This document shows, piece by piece, positions 1 through 14,944 of a DNA stretch of 64,000 nucleotides. Below the pieces are notes generated by a model. It worked only from the letters and a program-made list of their open reading frames with translations. It was not told the origin of the DNA and made no database searches. The translations under genes were made by a program, and so were the position numbers. Location: NCBI RefSeq assembly GCF_037975245.1, contig NC_092576.1:21019611-21083610 (forward strand). Reading direction: 5' to 3'. Positions within the stretch are counted from its first letter, which is position 1. Every line of letters starts with the position of its first letter. The DNA comes from Apostichopus japonicus (lineage: Eukaryota > Echinodermata > Holothuroidea > Aspidochirotida > Stichopodidae).

Positions 1-2456
1 CGGAACATTCGATTGATCGGTACCGCACATTCGATTGATCCGTACCGCACATTCGATTGAGCGGTACCGAACATTCGATTGATCGGTACCGCACATTCGA
101 TTGATCGGTACCGCACATTCGATTGATCGGAACGGAACATTTGATTGATCGGTACCGCACATTCGATTGATCGAAACGGAAAATTCGATTGATCGGTACC
201 GCACATTCGTTTGATCGGTACCGCACATTCGATTGATCGGTACCGAACATTCGATTGATCGGTACTGCACATTCGATTGATCGGTACTGCACATTCGATT
301 GATCGGTACCGCACATTCGATTGATCGGTACTGCACATTCGATTGATCGGTACCGCACATTCGATTGATCGGTACCGAACATTCGATTGATCGGTACCGC
401 ACATTCGATTGATCGGTACCGCACATTCGATTGATCGGAACGGAACATTCGATTGATCGGTACCGCACATTCGATTGATCGAAACGGAACATTCGATTGA
501 TCGGTACCGCACATTCGTTTGATCGGTACCGCACATTCGATTGATCGGTACCGCACATTCGATTGATCGGTACTGCACATTCGATTGATCGGTACTGCAC
601 ATTCGATTGATCGGTTCCGCACATTCGATTGATCGGTACCGCACATTCGATTGATCGGTACCGCACATTCGATTAATCCGTACCGCACATTCGATTGATC
701 GGTCACGCACATTCGCTTGATCGGTACGGAACATTCGTTTGATCGGTACCGCACATTCGATTAATCGGTACGGAACATTTGATTGATCGGTACGGACCAT
801 TCGATTGATCGGTACTGCACATTCGATTGATCGGTACCTCACATTCGATTGATCGGAACCGCACATTCGATTGATCGGTACCGCACATTCGATTGATCGG
901 TACAGAACATTCGATTGATCGGTTCCGCACATTCGATTGATCGGTACGGAACATTCGATTGATCGGTACCGCACATTCGATTGATCCGTACCGCACATTC
1001 GATTGAGCGGTACCGCACATTCGATTGATCGTTACCGCACATTCGATTGATCGGAACGGAACATTCGATTGATCGGTACCGCACATTCGATTGATCGGTA
1101 CCGCACATTCGATTGATCGGTACCGCATATTCGATTGATCGGAACGGAACATTCGATTGATCGGTACCGCATATTCGATTGATCCGTACGGCACATTCGA
1201 TTGAACGGTCACTCACATTCGATTGATCGGTACGGAACATTCGTTTGATCGGTACCGCACATTCGATTGATCGGTATGGAACATTCGATTGATCGGTAAG
1301 GAACATTCGATTGATCGGTACCGCACATTCGATTGATCCGTACCGCACATTCGATTGATCGGTCACGCACATTCGATTGATCGGTATGGAACATTCGATT
1401 GATCGGTACTGCACATTCGATTGATCGGTTCCGCACATTCGATTGATCGGTACCGCACATTCGATTGATCGGTACCGCACATTCGATTAATCCGTACCGC
1501 ACATTCGATTGATCGGTCACGCACATTCGCTTGATCGGTACGGAACATTCGTTTGATCGGTACCGCACATTCGATTAATCGGTACGGAACATTTGATTGA
1601 TCGGTACGGAACATTCGATTGATCGGTACTGCACATTCGATTGATCGGTACCGCACATTCGATTGATCGGTACCGCATATTCGATTGATCGGTACCGCAC
1701 ATTCGATTGATCGGTACCGCACATTCGATTGATCGGAACGGAACATTCGATTGATCGGTACCGCACATTCGATTGATCGGTACCGCACATTCGATTGATC
1801 GGTACCGCACATTCGATTGATCGGTACCGCACATTCGATTGATCGGTACCGCACATTCGATTGATCGGTACCGCACATTCGATTGATCGGTACCGCACAT
1901 TCGATTGATCGGTACCGCACATTCGATTGATCGGTACTGCACATTCGATTGATCGGTACCGCACATTCGATTGATCCGTACCGCACATTCGATTGATCGG
2001 TACCGCACATTCGATTGATCGGTACGGAACATTCGATTGATCGGTACTGCACATTCGATTGATCGGTACCGAACATTCGATTGATCGGTACCGCACATTC
2101 GATTGATCGGTACCGCACATTCGATTGATCGGAACGGAACATTCGATTGATCGGTACCGCACATTCGATTGATCGGTACCGCACATTCGATTGATCGGTA
2201 CTGCACATTCGATTGATCGGTACTGCACATTCGATTGATCGGTACCGCACATTCGATTGATCGGTACCGCACATTCGATTGATCGGTACCGCACATTCGA
2301 TTGATCGGTACCGCACATTCGATTGATCGGTACCGCACATTCGATTGATCGGTACCGCACATTCGATTGATCGGTACCGCACATTCGATTGATCGGAACG
2401 GAACATTCGATTGATCGGTACCGCATATTCGATTGATCCGTACGGCACATTCGATT
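1..2456 (+). repeat. Zone A, partial HOR copy A0
   Basis: This is about 112 units, open at the left window edge. It ends where the marker gaacggtcactcac (T11A unit followed by a GGTCACTCAC unit) appears at 2457; the same marker also occurs inside at 1203. Bases 1 to about 240 recur at 3235-3474 (offset 3,234), about 350-1202 recur with offset 3,432, and 1322-2749 recur with offset 3,300. All offsets are multiples of 22. The changes of offset mark block losses or gains of whole units between the two copies. Confidence 0.85.
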
Positions 2457-5400
2457 GAACGGTCACTCACATTCGATTGATCGGTACGGAACATTCGTTT
2501 GATCGGTACCGCACATTCGATTGATCGGTATGGAACATTCGATTGATCGGTAAGGAACATTCGATTGATCGGTACCGCACATTCGATTGATCCGTACCGC
2601 ACATTCGATTGATCGGTCACGCACATTCGATTGATCGGTAAGGAACATTCGATTGATCGGTACCGCACATTCGATTGATCGGTACCGCACATTCGATTGA
2701 TCGGTACGGAACATTCGTTTGATCGGTACCGCACATTCGATTGATCGGTATGGAACATTCGATTGATCGGTAAGGAACATTCGATTGATCGGTACCGCAC
2801 ATTCGATTGATCCGTACCGCACATTCGATTGATCGGTCACGCACATTCGATTGATCGGTAAGGAACATTCGATTGATCGGTACTGCACATTCGATTGATC
2901 GGTTCCGCACATTCGATTGATCGGTACCGCACATTCGATTGATCGGTACCGCACATTCGATTAATCCGTACCGCACATTCGATTGATCGGTCACGCACAT
3001 TCGCTTGATCGGTACGGAACATTCGTTTGATCGGTACCGCACATTCGATTAATCGGTACGGAACATTTGATTGATCGGTACGGAACATTCGATTGATCGG
3101 TACTGCACATTCGATTGATCGGTACCTCACATTCGATTGATCGGAACCGCACATTCGATTGATCGGTACCGCACATTCGATTGATCGGTACCGCACATTC
3201 GATTGATCGGTTCCGCACATTCGATTGATCGGTACGGAACATTCGATTGATCGGTACCGCACATTCGATTGATCCGTACCGCACATTCGATTGAGCGGTA
3301 CCGAACATTCGATTGATCGGTACCGCACATTCGATTGATCGGTACCGCACATTCGATTGATCGGAACGGAACATTTGATTGATCGGTACCGCACATTCGA
3401 TTGATCGAAACGGAAAATTCGATTGATCGGTACCGCACATTCGTTTGATCGGTACCGCACATTCGATTGATCGGTACCGCACATTCGATTGATCGGTACT
3501 GCACATTCGATTGATCGAAACGGAAAATTCGATTGATCGGTACCGCACATTCGTTTGATCGGTACTGCACATTCGATTGATCGGTACCGCACATTCGATT
3601 GATCGGTACTGCACATTCGATTGATCGGTACCGCACATTCGATTGATCGGTACCGAACATTCGATTGATCGGTACCGCACATTCGATTGATCGGTACCGC
3701 ACATTCGTTTGATCGGTACTGCACATTCGATTGATCGGTACCGCACATTCGATTGATCGGTACTGCACATTCGATTGATCGGTACCGCACATTCGATTGA
3801 TCGGTACCGAACATTCGATTGATCGGTACCGCACATTCGATTGATCGGTACCGCACATTCGATTGATCGGAACGGAACATTCGATTGATCGGTACCGCAC
3901 ATTCGATTGATCGAAACGGAACATTCGATTGATCGGTACCGCACATTCGTTTGATCGGTACCGCACATTCGATTGATCGGTACCGCACATTCGATTGATC
4001 GGTACTGCACATTCGATTGATCGGTACTGCACATTCCATTGATCGGTTCCGCACATTCGATTGATCGGTACCGCACATTCGATTGATCGGTACCGCACAT
4101 TCGATTAATCCGTACCGCACATTCGATTGATCGGTCACGCACATTCGCTTGATCGGTACGGAACATTCGTTTGATCGGTACCGCACATTCGATTAATCGG
4201 TACGGAACATTTGATTGATCGGTACGGAACATTCGATTGATCGGTACTGCACATTCGATTGATCGGTACCTCACATTCGATTGATCGGAACCGCACATTC
4301 GATTGATCGGTACCGCACATTCGATTGATCGGTACAGAACATTCGATTGATCGGTTCCGCACATTCGATTGATCGGTACGGAACATTCGATTGATCGGTA
4401 CCGCACATTCGATTGATCCGTACCGCACATTCGATTGAGCGGTACCGCACATTCGATTGATCGTTACCGCACATTCGATTGATCGGAACGGAACATTCGA
4501 TTGATCGGTACCGCACATTCGATTGATCGGTACCGCACATTCGATTGATCGGTACCGCATATTCGATTGATCGGAACGGAACATTCGATTGATCGGTACC
4601 GCATATTCGATTGATCCGTACGGCACATTCGATTGATCCGTACCGCACATTCGATTGATCGGTCACGCACATTCGATTGATCGGTATGGAACATTCGATT
4701 GATCGGTACTGCACATTCGATTGATCGGTTCCGCACATTCGATTGATCGGTACCGCACATTCGATTGATCGGTACCGCACATTCGATTAATCCGTACCGC
4801 ACATTCGATTGATCGGTCACGCACATTCGCTTGATCGGTACGGAACATTCGTTTGATCGGTACCGCACATTCGATTAATCGGTACGGAACATTTGATTGA
4901 TCGGTACGGAACATTCGATTGATCGGTACTGCACATTCGATTGATCGGTACCGCACATTCGATTGATCGGTACCGCATATTCGATTGATCGGTACCGCAC
5001 ATTCGATTGATCGGTACCGCACATTCGATTGATCGGAACGGAACATTCGATTGATCGGTACCGCACATTCGATTGATCGGTACCGCACATTCGATTGATC
5101 GGTACCGCACATTCGATTGATCGGTACCGCACATTCGATTGATCGGTACCGCACATTCGATTGATCGGTACCGCACATTCGATTGATCGGTACCGCACAT
5201 TCGATTGATCGGTACCGCACATTCGATTGATCGGTACTGCACATTCGATTGATCGGTACCGCACATTCGATTGATCCGTACCGCACATTCGATTGATCGG
5301 TACCGCACATTCGATTGATCGGTACGGAACATTCGATTGATCGGTACTGCACATTCGATTGATCGGTACCGAACATTCGATTGATCGGTACCGCACATTC

Positions 5401-5756
5401 GATTGATCGGTACCGCACATTCGATTGATCGGAACGGAACATTCGATTGATCGGTACCGCACATTCGATTGATCGGTACCGCACATTCGATTGATCGGTA
5501 CTGCACATTCGATTGATCGGTACTGCACATTCGATTGATCGGTACCGCACATTCGATTGATCGGTACCGCACATTCGATTGATCGGTACCGCACATTCGA
5601 TTGATCGGTACCGCACATTCGATTGATCGGTACCGCACATTCGATTGATCGGTACCGCACATTCGATTGATCGGTACCGCACATTCGATTGATCGGAACG
5701 GAACATTCGATTGATCGGTACCGCATATTCGATTGATCCGTACGGCACATTCGATT
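2457..5756 (+). repeat. Zone A HOR copy A1, 3,300 bp (150 units)
   Basis: The copy runs from marker gaacggtcactcac at 2457 to the next one at 5757. Its second half, 4622 onward, repeats 1322-2749 base for base through 6049 (1,428 bp compared line by line without a difference). Compared with A0, the copy of the 1203 marker is missing: sequence like 703-1202 (4135-4634) joins directly to sequence like 1322 onward, an in-frame loss of six units (132 bp). Two units of the gatcgaaacggaaaattc type lie near 3410 and 3520. Confidence 0.85.
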
Positions 5757-8682
5757 GAACGGTCACTCACATTCGATTGATCGGTACGGAACATTCGTTT
5801 GATCGGTACCGCACATTCGATTGATCGGTATGGAACATTCGATTGATCGGTAAGGAACATTCGATTGATCGGTACCGCACATTCGATTGATCCGTACCGC
5901 ACATTCGATTGATCGGTCACGCACATTCGATTGATCGGTAAGGAACATTCGATTGATCGGTACCGCACATTCGATTGATCGGTACCGCACATTCGATTGA
6001 TCGGTACGGAACATTCGTTTGATCGGTACCGCACATTCGATTGATCGGTACCGCACATTCGATTGATCGGTACTGCACATTCGATTGATCGGTACCGCAC
6101 ATTCGATTGATCGGTACCGAACATTCGATTGATCGGTACCGAACATTCGATTGATCGGTACCGCACATTCGATTGATCGTTAGGGAACATTCGAATGATC
6201 GGTACCGCACATTCGATTGATCGGCACGGAACATTCGATTGATCGGAACGGAACATTCGATTGATCGGTACCGCACATTCGATTGATCCGTACCGCACAT
6301 TCGATTGATCGGTCACGCACATTCGATTGAGAGGTACGGAACATTCGTTTGATCGGTACCGCACATTCGATTGATCGGTACGGAACATTCGATTGATCGG
6401 TAACGAACATTCGATTGATCGGTACTGCACATTCGATTGATCGGTATCGCACATTCGATTGATCGGTACCGCACATTCGATTGATCGGTACCGCACATTC
6501 GATTGATCGGTACGGAACATTCGTTTGATCGGTACCGCACATTCGATTGATCGGTACCGCACATTCGATTGATCGGTACTGCACATTCGATTGATCGGTA
6601 CTGCACATTCGATTGATCGGTACCGAACATTCGATTGATCGGTACCGCACATTCGATTGATCGGTACCGCACATTCGATTGATCGGAACGGAACATTCGA
6701 TTGATCGGTACCGCACATTCGATTGATCGGTACCGCACATTCGAATGATCCGTACCGCACATTCGATTGATCGGTCACGCACATTCGCTTGATCGGTACG
6801 GAACATTCCTTTGATCGGTACCGCACATTCGATTGATCGGTACGGAACATTCGATTGATCGGTAAGGAACATTCGATTGATCGGTACTGCACATTCGATT
6901 GATCGGCACCGCACATTCGATTGATCGGAACCGCACATTCGATTGATCGGTACGGAACATTCGATTGATCGGTACCGCACATTCGATTGATCGGTACCGC
7001 ACATTCGATTGATCGGTACGGAACATTCGATTGATCGGTACCGCACATTCGATTGATCCGTACCGCACATTCGATTGAGCGGTACCGCACATTCGATTAA
7101 TCGGTACTGCACATTCGATTGATCAGTACCGCACATTCGATTGATCGGTACTGCACATTCGATTGATCGGTACGGAACATTCGTTTGATCGGTACCGCAC
7201 ATTCGATTGATCGGTACCGCACATTCGATTGATCGGTACTGCACATTCGATTGATCGGTACTGCACATTCGATTGATCGGTACCGAACATTCGATTGATC
7301 GGTACCGCACATTCGATTGATCGGTACCGCACATTCGATTGATCGGAACGGAACATTCGATTGATCGGTACCGCACATTCGATTGATCGAAACGGAAAAT
7401 TCGATTGATCGATACCGCACATTCGATTGATCAGTACCGCACATTCGATTGATCGGTACCGCACATTCGATTGATCGGTACCGCACATTCGATTGATCGG
7501 TACCGCACATTCGATTGATCGGTACCGCACATTCGATTGATCGGTACCGCACATTCGATTGATCGGTACCGCACATTCGATTGATCGGTACCGCACATTC
7601 GATTGATCGGTACGGAACATTCGATTGATCGGTACCGCACATTCGATTGATCGGTACCGCACATTCGATTGATCGGTACCGCACATTCGATTGATCCGTA
7701 CCGCACATTCGATTGATCGGTACCGCACATTCGATTGATCGGTACGGAACATTCGATTGATCGGTACTGCACATTCGATTGATCGGTACCGAACATTCGA
7801 TTGATCGGTACCGCACATTCGATTGATCGGTACCGCACATTCGATTGATCGGAACGGAACATTCGATTGATCGGTACCGCACATTCGATTGATCGGTACC
7901 GCACATTCGATTGATCGGTTCCGCACATTCGATTGATCGGTACGGAACATTCGATTGATCGGTACCGCACATTCGATTGATCCGTACCGCACATTCGATT
8001 GATCGGTACCGCACATTCGATTGATCGGAACGGAACATTCGATTGATCGGTACCGCACATTCGATTGATCGGTACCGCACATTCGATTGATCGGTACCGC
8101 ATATTCGATTGATCGGTACCGCACATTCGATTGATCGGTACCGCACATTCGATTGATCGGAACGGAACATTCGATTGATCGGTACCGCACATTCGATTGA
8201 TCGGTACCGCACATTCGATTGATCGGTACCGCACATTCGATTGATCGGTACCGCACATTCGATTGATCGGAACGGAACATTCGATTGATCGGTACCGCAC
8301 ATTCGATTGATCGGTACCGCACATTCGATTGATCGGTACCGCACATTCGATTGATCGGTACCGCACATTCGATTGATCGGTACCGCACATTCGATTGATC
8401 GGTACCGCACATTCGATTGATCGGTACCGCACATTCGATTGATCGGTACCGCACATTCGATTGATCGGTACTGCACATTCGATTGATCGGTACCGCACAT
8501 TCGATTGATCCGTACCGCACATTCGATTGATCGGTACCGCACATTCGATTGATCGGTACGGAACATTCGATTGATCGGTACTGCACATTCGATTGATCGG
8601 TACCGAACATTCGATTGATCGGTACCGCACATTCGATTGATCGGTACCGCATATTCGATTGATCCGTACGGCACATTCGATT
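5757..8682 (+). repeat. Zone A HOR copy A2, 2,926 bp (133 units)
   Basis: The copy is bounded by gaacggtcactcac at 5757 and 8683. It carries the rare gatcgttagg unit at 6175, a gagagg unit near 6330, an attccttt unit near 6806 and a gatcgaaacggaaaattc unit near 7387. These sit in the same order as in A3 and A4, which makes the three copies clearly homologous. Confidence 0.85.
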
Positions 8683-11600
8683 GAACGGTCACTCACATTC
8701 GATTGATCGGTACGGAACATTCGTTTGATCGGTACCGCACATTCGATTGATCGGTATGGAACATTCGATTGATCGGTAAGGAACATTCGATTGATCGGTA
8801 CCGCACATTCGATTGATCCGTACCGCACATTCGATTGATCGGTCACGCACATTCGATTGATCGGTAAGGAGCATTCGATTGATCGGTACCGCACATTCGA
8901 TTGATCGGTACCGCACATTCGATTGATCGGTACGGAACATTCGTTTGATCGGTACCGCACATTCGATTGATCGGTACCGCACATTCGATTGATCGGTACT
9001 GCACATTCGATTGATCGGTACTGCACATTCGATTGATCGGTACCGAACATTCGATTGATCGGTACCGAACATTCGATTGATCGGTACCGCACATTCGATT
9101 GATCGTTAGGGAACATTCGAATGATCGGTACCGCACATTCGATTGATCGGCACGGAACATTCGATTGATCGGAACGGAACATTCGATTGATCGGTACCGC
9201 ACATTCGATTGATCCGTACCGCACATTCGATTGATCGGTCACGCACATTCGATTGATCGGTAAGGAACATTCGATTGATCGGTACTGCACATTCGATTGA
9301 TCGGTATCGCACATTCGATTGATCGGTACCGCACATTCGATTGATCGGTACCGCACATTCGATTGATCGGTACGGAACATTCGTTTGATCGGTACCGCAC
9401 ATTCGATTGATCGGTACCGCACATTCGATTGATCGGTACTGCACATTCGATTGATCGTTACTGCACATTCGATTGATCGGTACCGAACATTCGATTGATC
9501 GGTACCGCACATTCGATTGATCGGTACCGCACATTCGATTGATCGGAACGGAACATTCGATTGATCGGTACCGCACATTCGATTGATCGGTACCGCACAT
9601 TCGAATGATCCGTACCGCACATTCGATTGATCGGTCACGCACATTCGCTTGATCGGTACGGAACATTCCTTTGATCGGTACCGCACATTCGATTGATCGG
9701 TACGGAACATTCGATTGATCGGTAAGGAACATTCGATTGATCGGTACTGCACATTCGATTAATCGGCACCGCACATTCGATTGATCGGAACCGCACATTC
9801 GATTGATCGGTACGGAACATTCGATTGATCGGTACCGCACATTCGATTGATCGGTACCGCACATTCGATTGATCGGTACGGAACATTCGATTGATCGGTA
9901 CCGCACATTCGATTGATCCGTACCGCACATTCGATTGAGCGGTACCGCACATTCGATTAATCGGTACTGCACATTCGATTGATCAGTACCGCACATTCGA
10001 TTGATCGGTACTGCACATTCGATTGATCGGTACGGAACATTCGTTTGATCGGTACCGCACATTCGATTGATCGGTACCGCACATTCGATTGATCGGTACT
10101 GCACATTCGATTGATCGGTACTGCACATTCGATTGATCGGTACCGAACATTCGATTGATCGGTACCGCACATTCGATTGATCGGTACCGCACATTCGATT
10201 GATCGGAACGGAACATTCGATTGATCGGTACCGCACATTCGATTGATCGAAACGGAAAATTCGATTGATCGATACCGCACATTCGATTGATCGGTACCAC
10301 ACATTCGATTGATCAGTACCGCACATTCGATTGATCGGTACCGCACATTCGATTGATCGGTACCGCACATTCGATTGATCGGTACCGCACATTCGATTGA
10401 TCGGTACCGCACATTCGATTGATCGGTACCGCACATTCGATTGATCGGTACCGCACATTCGATTGATCGGTACCGCACATTCGATTGATCGGTACGGAAC
10501 ATTCGATTGATCGGTACCGCACATTCGATTGATCGGTACCGCACATTCGATTGATCGGTACCGCACATTCGATTGATCCGTACCGCACATTCGATTGATC
10601 GGTACCGCACATTCGATTGATCGGTACGGAACATTCGATTGATCGGTACTGCACATTCGATTGATCGGTACCGAACATTCGATTGATCGGTACCGCACAT
10701 TCGATTGATCGGTACCGCACATTCGATTGATCGGAACGGAACATTCGATTGATCGGTACCGCACATTCGATTGATCGGTACCGCACATTCGATTGATCGG
10801 TTCCGCACATTCGATTGATCGGTACGGAACATTCGATTGATCGGTACCGCACATTCGATTGATCCGTACCGCACATTCGATTGATCGGTACCGCACATTC
10901 GATTGATCGGAACGGAACATTCGATTGATCGGTACCGCACATTCGATTGATCGGTACCGCACATTCGATTGATCGGTACCGCATATTCGATTGATCGGTA
11001 CCGCACATTCGATTGATCGGTACCGCACATTCGATTGATCGGAACGGAACATTCGATTGATCGGTACCGCACATTCGATTGATCGGTACCGCACATTCGA
11101 TTGATCGGTACCGCACATTCGATTGATCGGTACCGCACATTCGATTGATCGGAACGGAACATTCGATTGATCGGTACCGCACATTCGATTGATCGGTACC
11201 GCACATTCGATTGATCGGTACCGCACATTCGATTGATCGGTACCGCACATTCGATTGATCGGTACCGCACATTCGATTGATCGGTACCGCACATTCGATT
11301 GATCGGTACCGCACATTCGATTGATCGGTACCGCACATTCGATTGATCGGTACTGCACATTCGATTGATCGGTACCGCACATTCGATTGATCCGTACCGC
11401 ACATTCGATTGATCGGTACCGCACATTCGATTGATCGGTACGGAACATTCGATTGATCGGTACTGCACATTCGATTGATCGGTACCGAACATTCGATTGA
11501 TCGGTACCGCACATTCGATTGATCGGTACCGCACATTCGATTGATCGGAACGGAACATTCGATTGATCGGTACCGCACATTCGATTGATCGGTACCGCAC

Positions 11601-11872
11601 ATTCGATTGATCGGTACTGCACATTCGATTGATCGGTACTGCACATTCGATTGATCGGTACCGCACATTCGATTGATCGGTACCGCACATTCGATTGATC
11701 GGTACCGCACATTCGATTGATCGGTACCGCACATTCGATTGATCGGTACCGCACATTCGATTGATCGGTACCGCACATTCGATTGATCGGTACCGCACAT
11801 TCGATTGATCGGAACGGAACATTCGATTGATCGGTACCGCATATTCGATTGATCCGTACGGCACATTCGATT
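8683..11872 (+). repeat. Zone A HOR copy A3, 3,190 bp (145 units)
   Basis: The copy is bounded by gaacggtcactcac at 8683 and 11873, with gatcgttagg at 9101. It lacks three units (66 bp), including the gagagg unit, that A2 and A4 carry just after their first GGTCAC units (around 9254 here). It is longer than A2 because of extra whole units further on, for example around 10280-10320. Confidence 0.85.
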
Positions 11873-14666
11873 GAACGGTCACTCACATTCGATTGATCGG
11901 TACGGAACATTCGTTTGATCGGTACCGCACATTCGATTGATCGGTATGGAACATTCGATTGATCGGTAAGGAACATTCGATTGATCGGTACCGCACATTC
12001 GATTGATCCGTACCGCACATTCGATTGATCGGTACAGCACATTCGATTGATCGGTAAGGAACATTCGATTGATCGGTACCGCACATTCGATTGATCGGTA
12101 CCGCACATTCGATTGATCGGTACGGAACATTCGTTTGATCGGTACCGCACATTCGATTGATCGGTACCGCACATTCGATTGATCGGTACTGCACATTCGA
12201 TTGATCGGTACCGCACATTCGATTGATCGGTACCGAACATTCGATTGATCGGTACCGAACATTCGATTGATCGGTACCGCACATTCGATTGATCGTTAGG
12301 GAACATTCGAATGATCGGTACCGCACATTCGATTGATCGGCACGGAACATTCGATTGATAGGAACGGAACATTCGATTGATCGGTACCGCACATTCGATT
12401 GATCCGTACCGCACATTCGATTGATCGGTCACGCACATTCGATTGAGAGGTACGGAACATTCGTTTGATCGGTACCGCACATTCGATTGATCGGTACGGA
12501 ACATTCGATTGATCGGTAAGGAACATTCGATTGATCGGTACTGCACATTCGATTGATCGGTATCGCACATTCGATTGATCGGTACCGCACATTCGATTGA
12601 TCGGTACCGCACATTCGATTGATCGGTACGGAACATTCGTTTGATCGGTACCGCACATTCGATTGATCGGTACCGCACATTCGATTGATCGGTACTGCAC
12701 ATTCGATTGATCGGTACTGCACATTCGATTGATCGGTACCGAACATTCGATTGATCGGTACCGCACATTCGATTGATCGGTACCGCACATTCGATTGATC
12801 GGAACGGAACATTCGATTGATCGGTACCGCACATTCGATTGATCGGTACCGCACATTCGAATGATCCGTACCGCACATTCGATTGATCGGTCACGCACAT
12901 TCGCTTGATCGGTACGGAACATTCCTTTGATCGGTACCGCACATTCGATTGATCGGTACGGAACATTCGATTGATCGGTAAGGAACATTCGATTGATCGG
13001 TACTGCACATTCGATTGATCGGCACCGCACATTCGATTGATCGGAACCGCACATTCGATTGATCGGTACGGAACATTCGATTGATCGGTACCGCACATTC
13101 GATTGATCGGTACCGCACATTCGATTGATCGGTACGGAACATTCGATTGATCGGTACCGCACATTCGATTGATCCGTACCGCACATTCGATTGAGCGGTA
13201 CCGCACATTCGATTAATCGGTACTGCACATTCGATTGATCAGTACCGCACATTCGATTGATCGGTACCGCACATTCGATTGATCGGTACGGAACATTCGT
13301 TTGATCGGTACCGCACATTCGATTGATCGGTACCGCACATTCGATTGATCGGTACTGCACATTCGATTGATCGGTACTGCACATTCGATTGATCGGTACC
13401 GAACATTCGATTGATCGGTACCGCACATTCGATTGATCGGTACCGCACATTCGATTGATCGGAACGGAACATTCGATTGATCGGTACCGCACATTCGATT
13501 GATCGAAACGGAAAATTCGATTGATCGATACCGCACATTCGATTGATCGGTACCACACATTCGATTGATCAGTACCGCACATTCGATTGATCGGTACCGC
13601 ACATTCGATTGATCGGTACCGCACATTCGATTGATCGGTACCGCACATTCGATTGATCGGTACCGCACATTCGATTGATCGGTACCGCACATTCGATTGA
13701 TCGGTACCGCACATTCGATTGATCGGTACCGCACATTCGATTGATCGGTACGGTACATTCGATTGATCGGTACCGCACATTCGATTGATCGGTACCGCAC
13801 ATTCGATTGATCGGTACCGCACATTCGATTGATCCGTACCGCACATTCGATTGATCGGTACCGCACATTCGATTGATCGGTACGGAACATTCGATTGATC
13901 GGTACTGCACATTCGATTGATCGGTACCGAACATTCGATTGATCGGTACCGCACATTCGATTGATCGGTACCGCACATTCGATTGATCGGAACGGAACAT
14001 TCGATTGATCGGTACCGCACATTCGATTGATCGGTACCGCACATTCGATTGATCGGTACCGCACATTCGATTGATCGGTACGGAACATTCGATTGATCGG
14101 TACCGCACATTCGATTGATCGGTACTGCACATTCGATTGATCGGTACCGCACATTCGATTGATCCGTACCGCACATTCGATTGATCGGTACCGCACATTC
14201 GATTGATCGGTACGGAACATTCGATTGATCGGTACTGCACATTCGATTGATCGGTACCGAACATTCGATTGATCGGTACCGCACATTCGATTGATCGGTA
14301 CCGCACATTCGATTGATCGGAACGGAACATTCGATTGATCGGTACCGCACATTCGATTGATCGGTACCGCACATTCGATTGATCGGTACCGCACATTCGA
14401 TTGATCGGTACTGCACATTCGATTGATCGGTACTGCACATTCGATTGATCGGTACCGCACATTCGATTGATCGGTACCGCACATTCGATTGATCGGTACC
14501 GCACATTCGATTGATCGGTACCGCACATTCGATTGATCGGTACCGCACATTCGATTGATCGGTACCGCACATTCGATTGATCGGTACCGCACATTCGATT
14601 GATCGGAACGGAACATTCGATTGATCGGTACCGCATATTCGATTGATCCGTACGGCACATTCGATT
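11873..14666 (+). repeat. Zone A HOR copy A4, 2,794 bp (127 units)
   Basis: It starts at gaacggtcactcac (11873) and has gatcgttagg at 12291 and a gagagg unit near 12445. It ends at a variant of the marker at 14667 in which the T11A change is absent (gatcggtcactcac). Inside, a block of about 13 units holding GGTACGG, GGTACT and GGTACCGAAC units is present twice (about 13860-14010 and 14170-14330). Confidence 0.8.
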
Positions 14667-14803
14667 GATCGGTCACTCACATTCGATTGATCGGTACGGA
14701 ACATTCGTTTGATCGGTACCGCACATTCGATTGATCGGTATGGAACATTCGATTGATCGGTAAGGAACATTCGATTGATCGGTACCGCACATTCGATTGA
14801 TCA
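14667..14803 (+). repeat. Junction between zones A and B
   Basis: About six units start with the zone A marker variant and resemble the start of the other zone A copies. From 14804 the sequence follows the zone B pattern that recurs 10,801 bp downstream. The switch is in register and has no non-repeat base. Confidence 0.65.
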
Positions 14804-14944
14804 GTACCGCACATTCGATTGATCGGTACGGAACATTCGATTGATCTGTAAGGAACATTCGATTGATCGGTACTGCACATTCGATTGATCGGCACCGCAC
14901 ATTCGATTGATCGGAACCGCACATTCGATTGATCGGTACGGAAC

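Noticed and set aside
9106-13206. Minus-strand open frame of 1,366 codons, the longest in the window, and others above 1,000 codons (19715-23458, 30516-34259, 38189-41782)
   Set aside because: They are by-products of a stop-free repeat unit. All three frames are open over the same DNA, variants show no codon-position preference, and there is no conserved start, promoter or domain.
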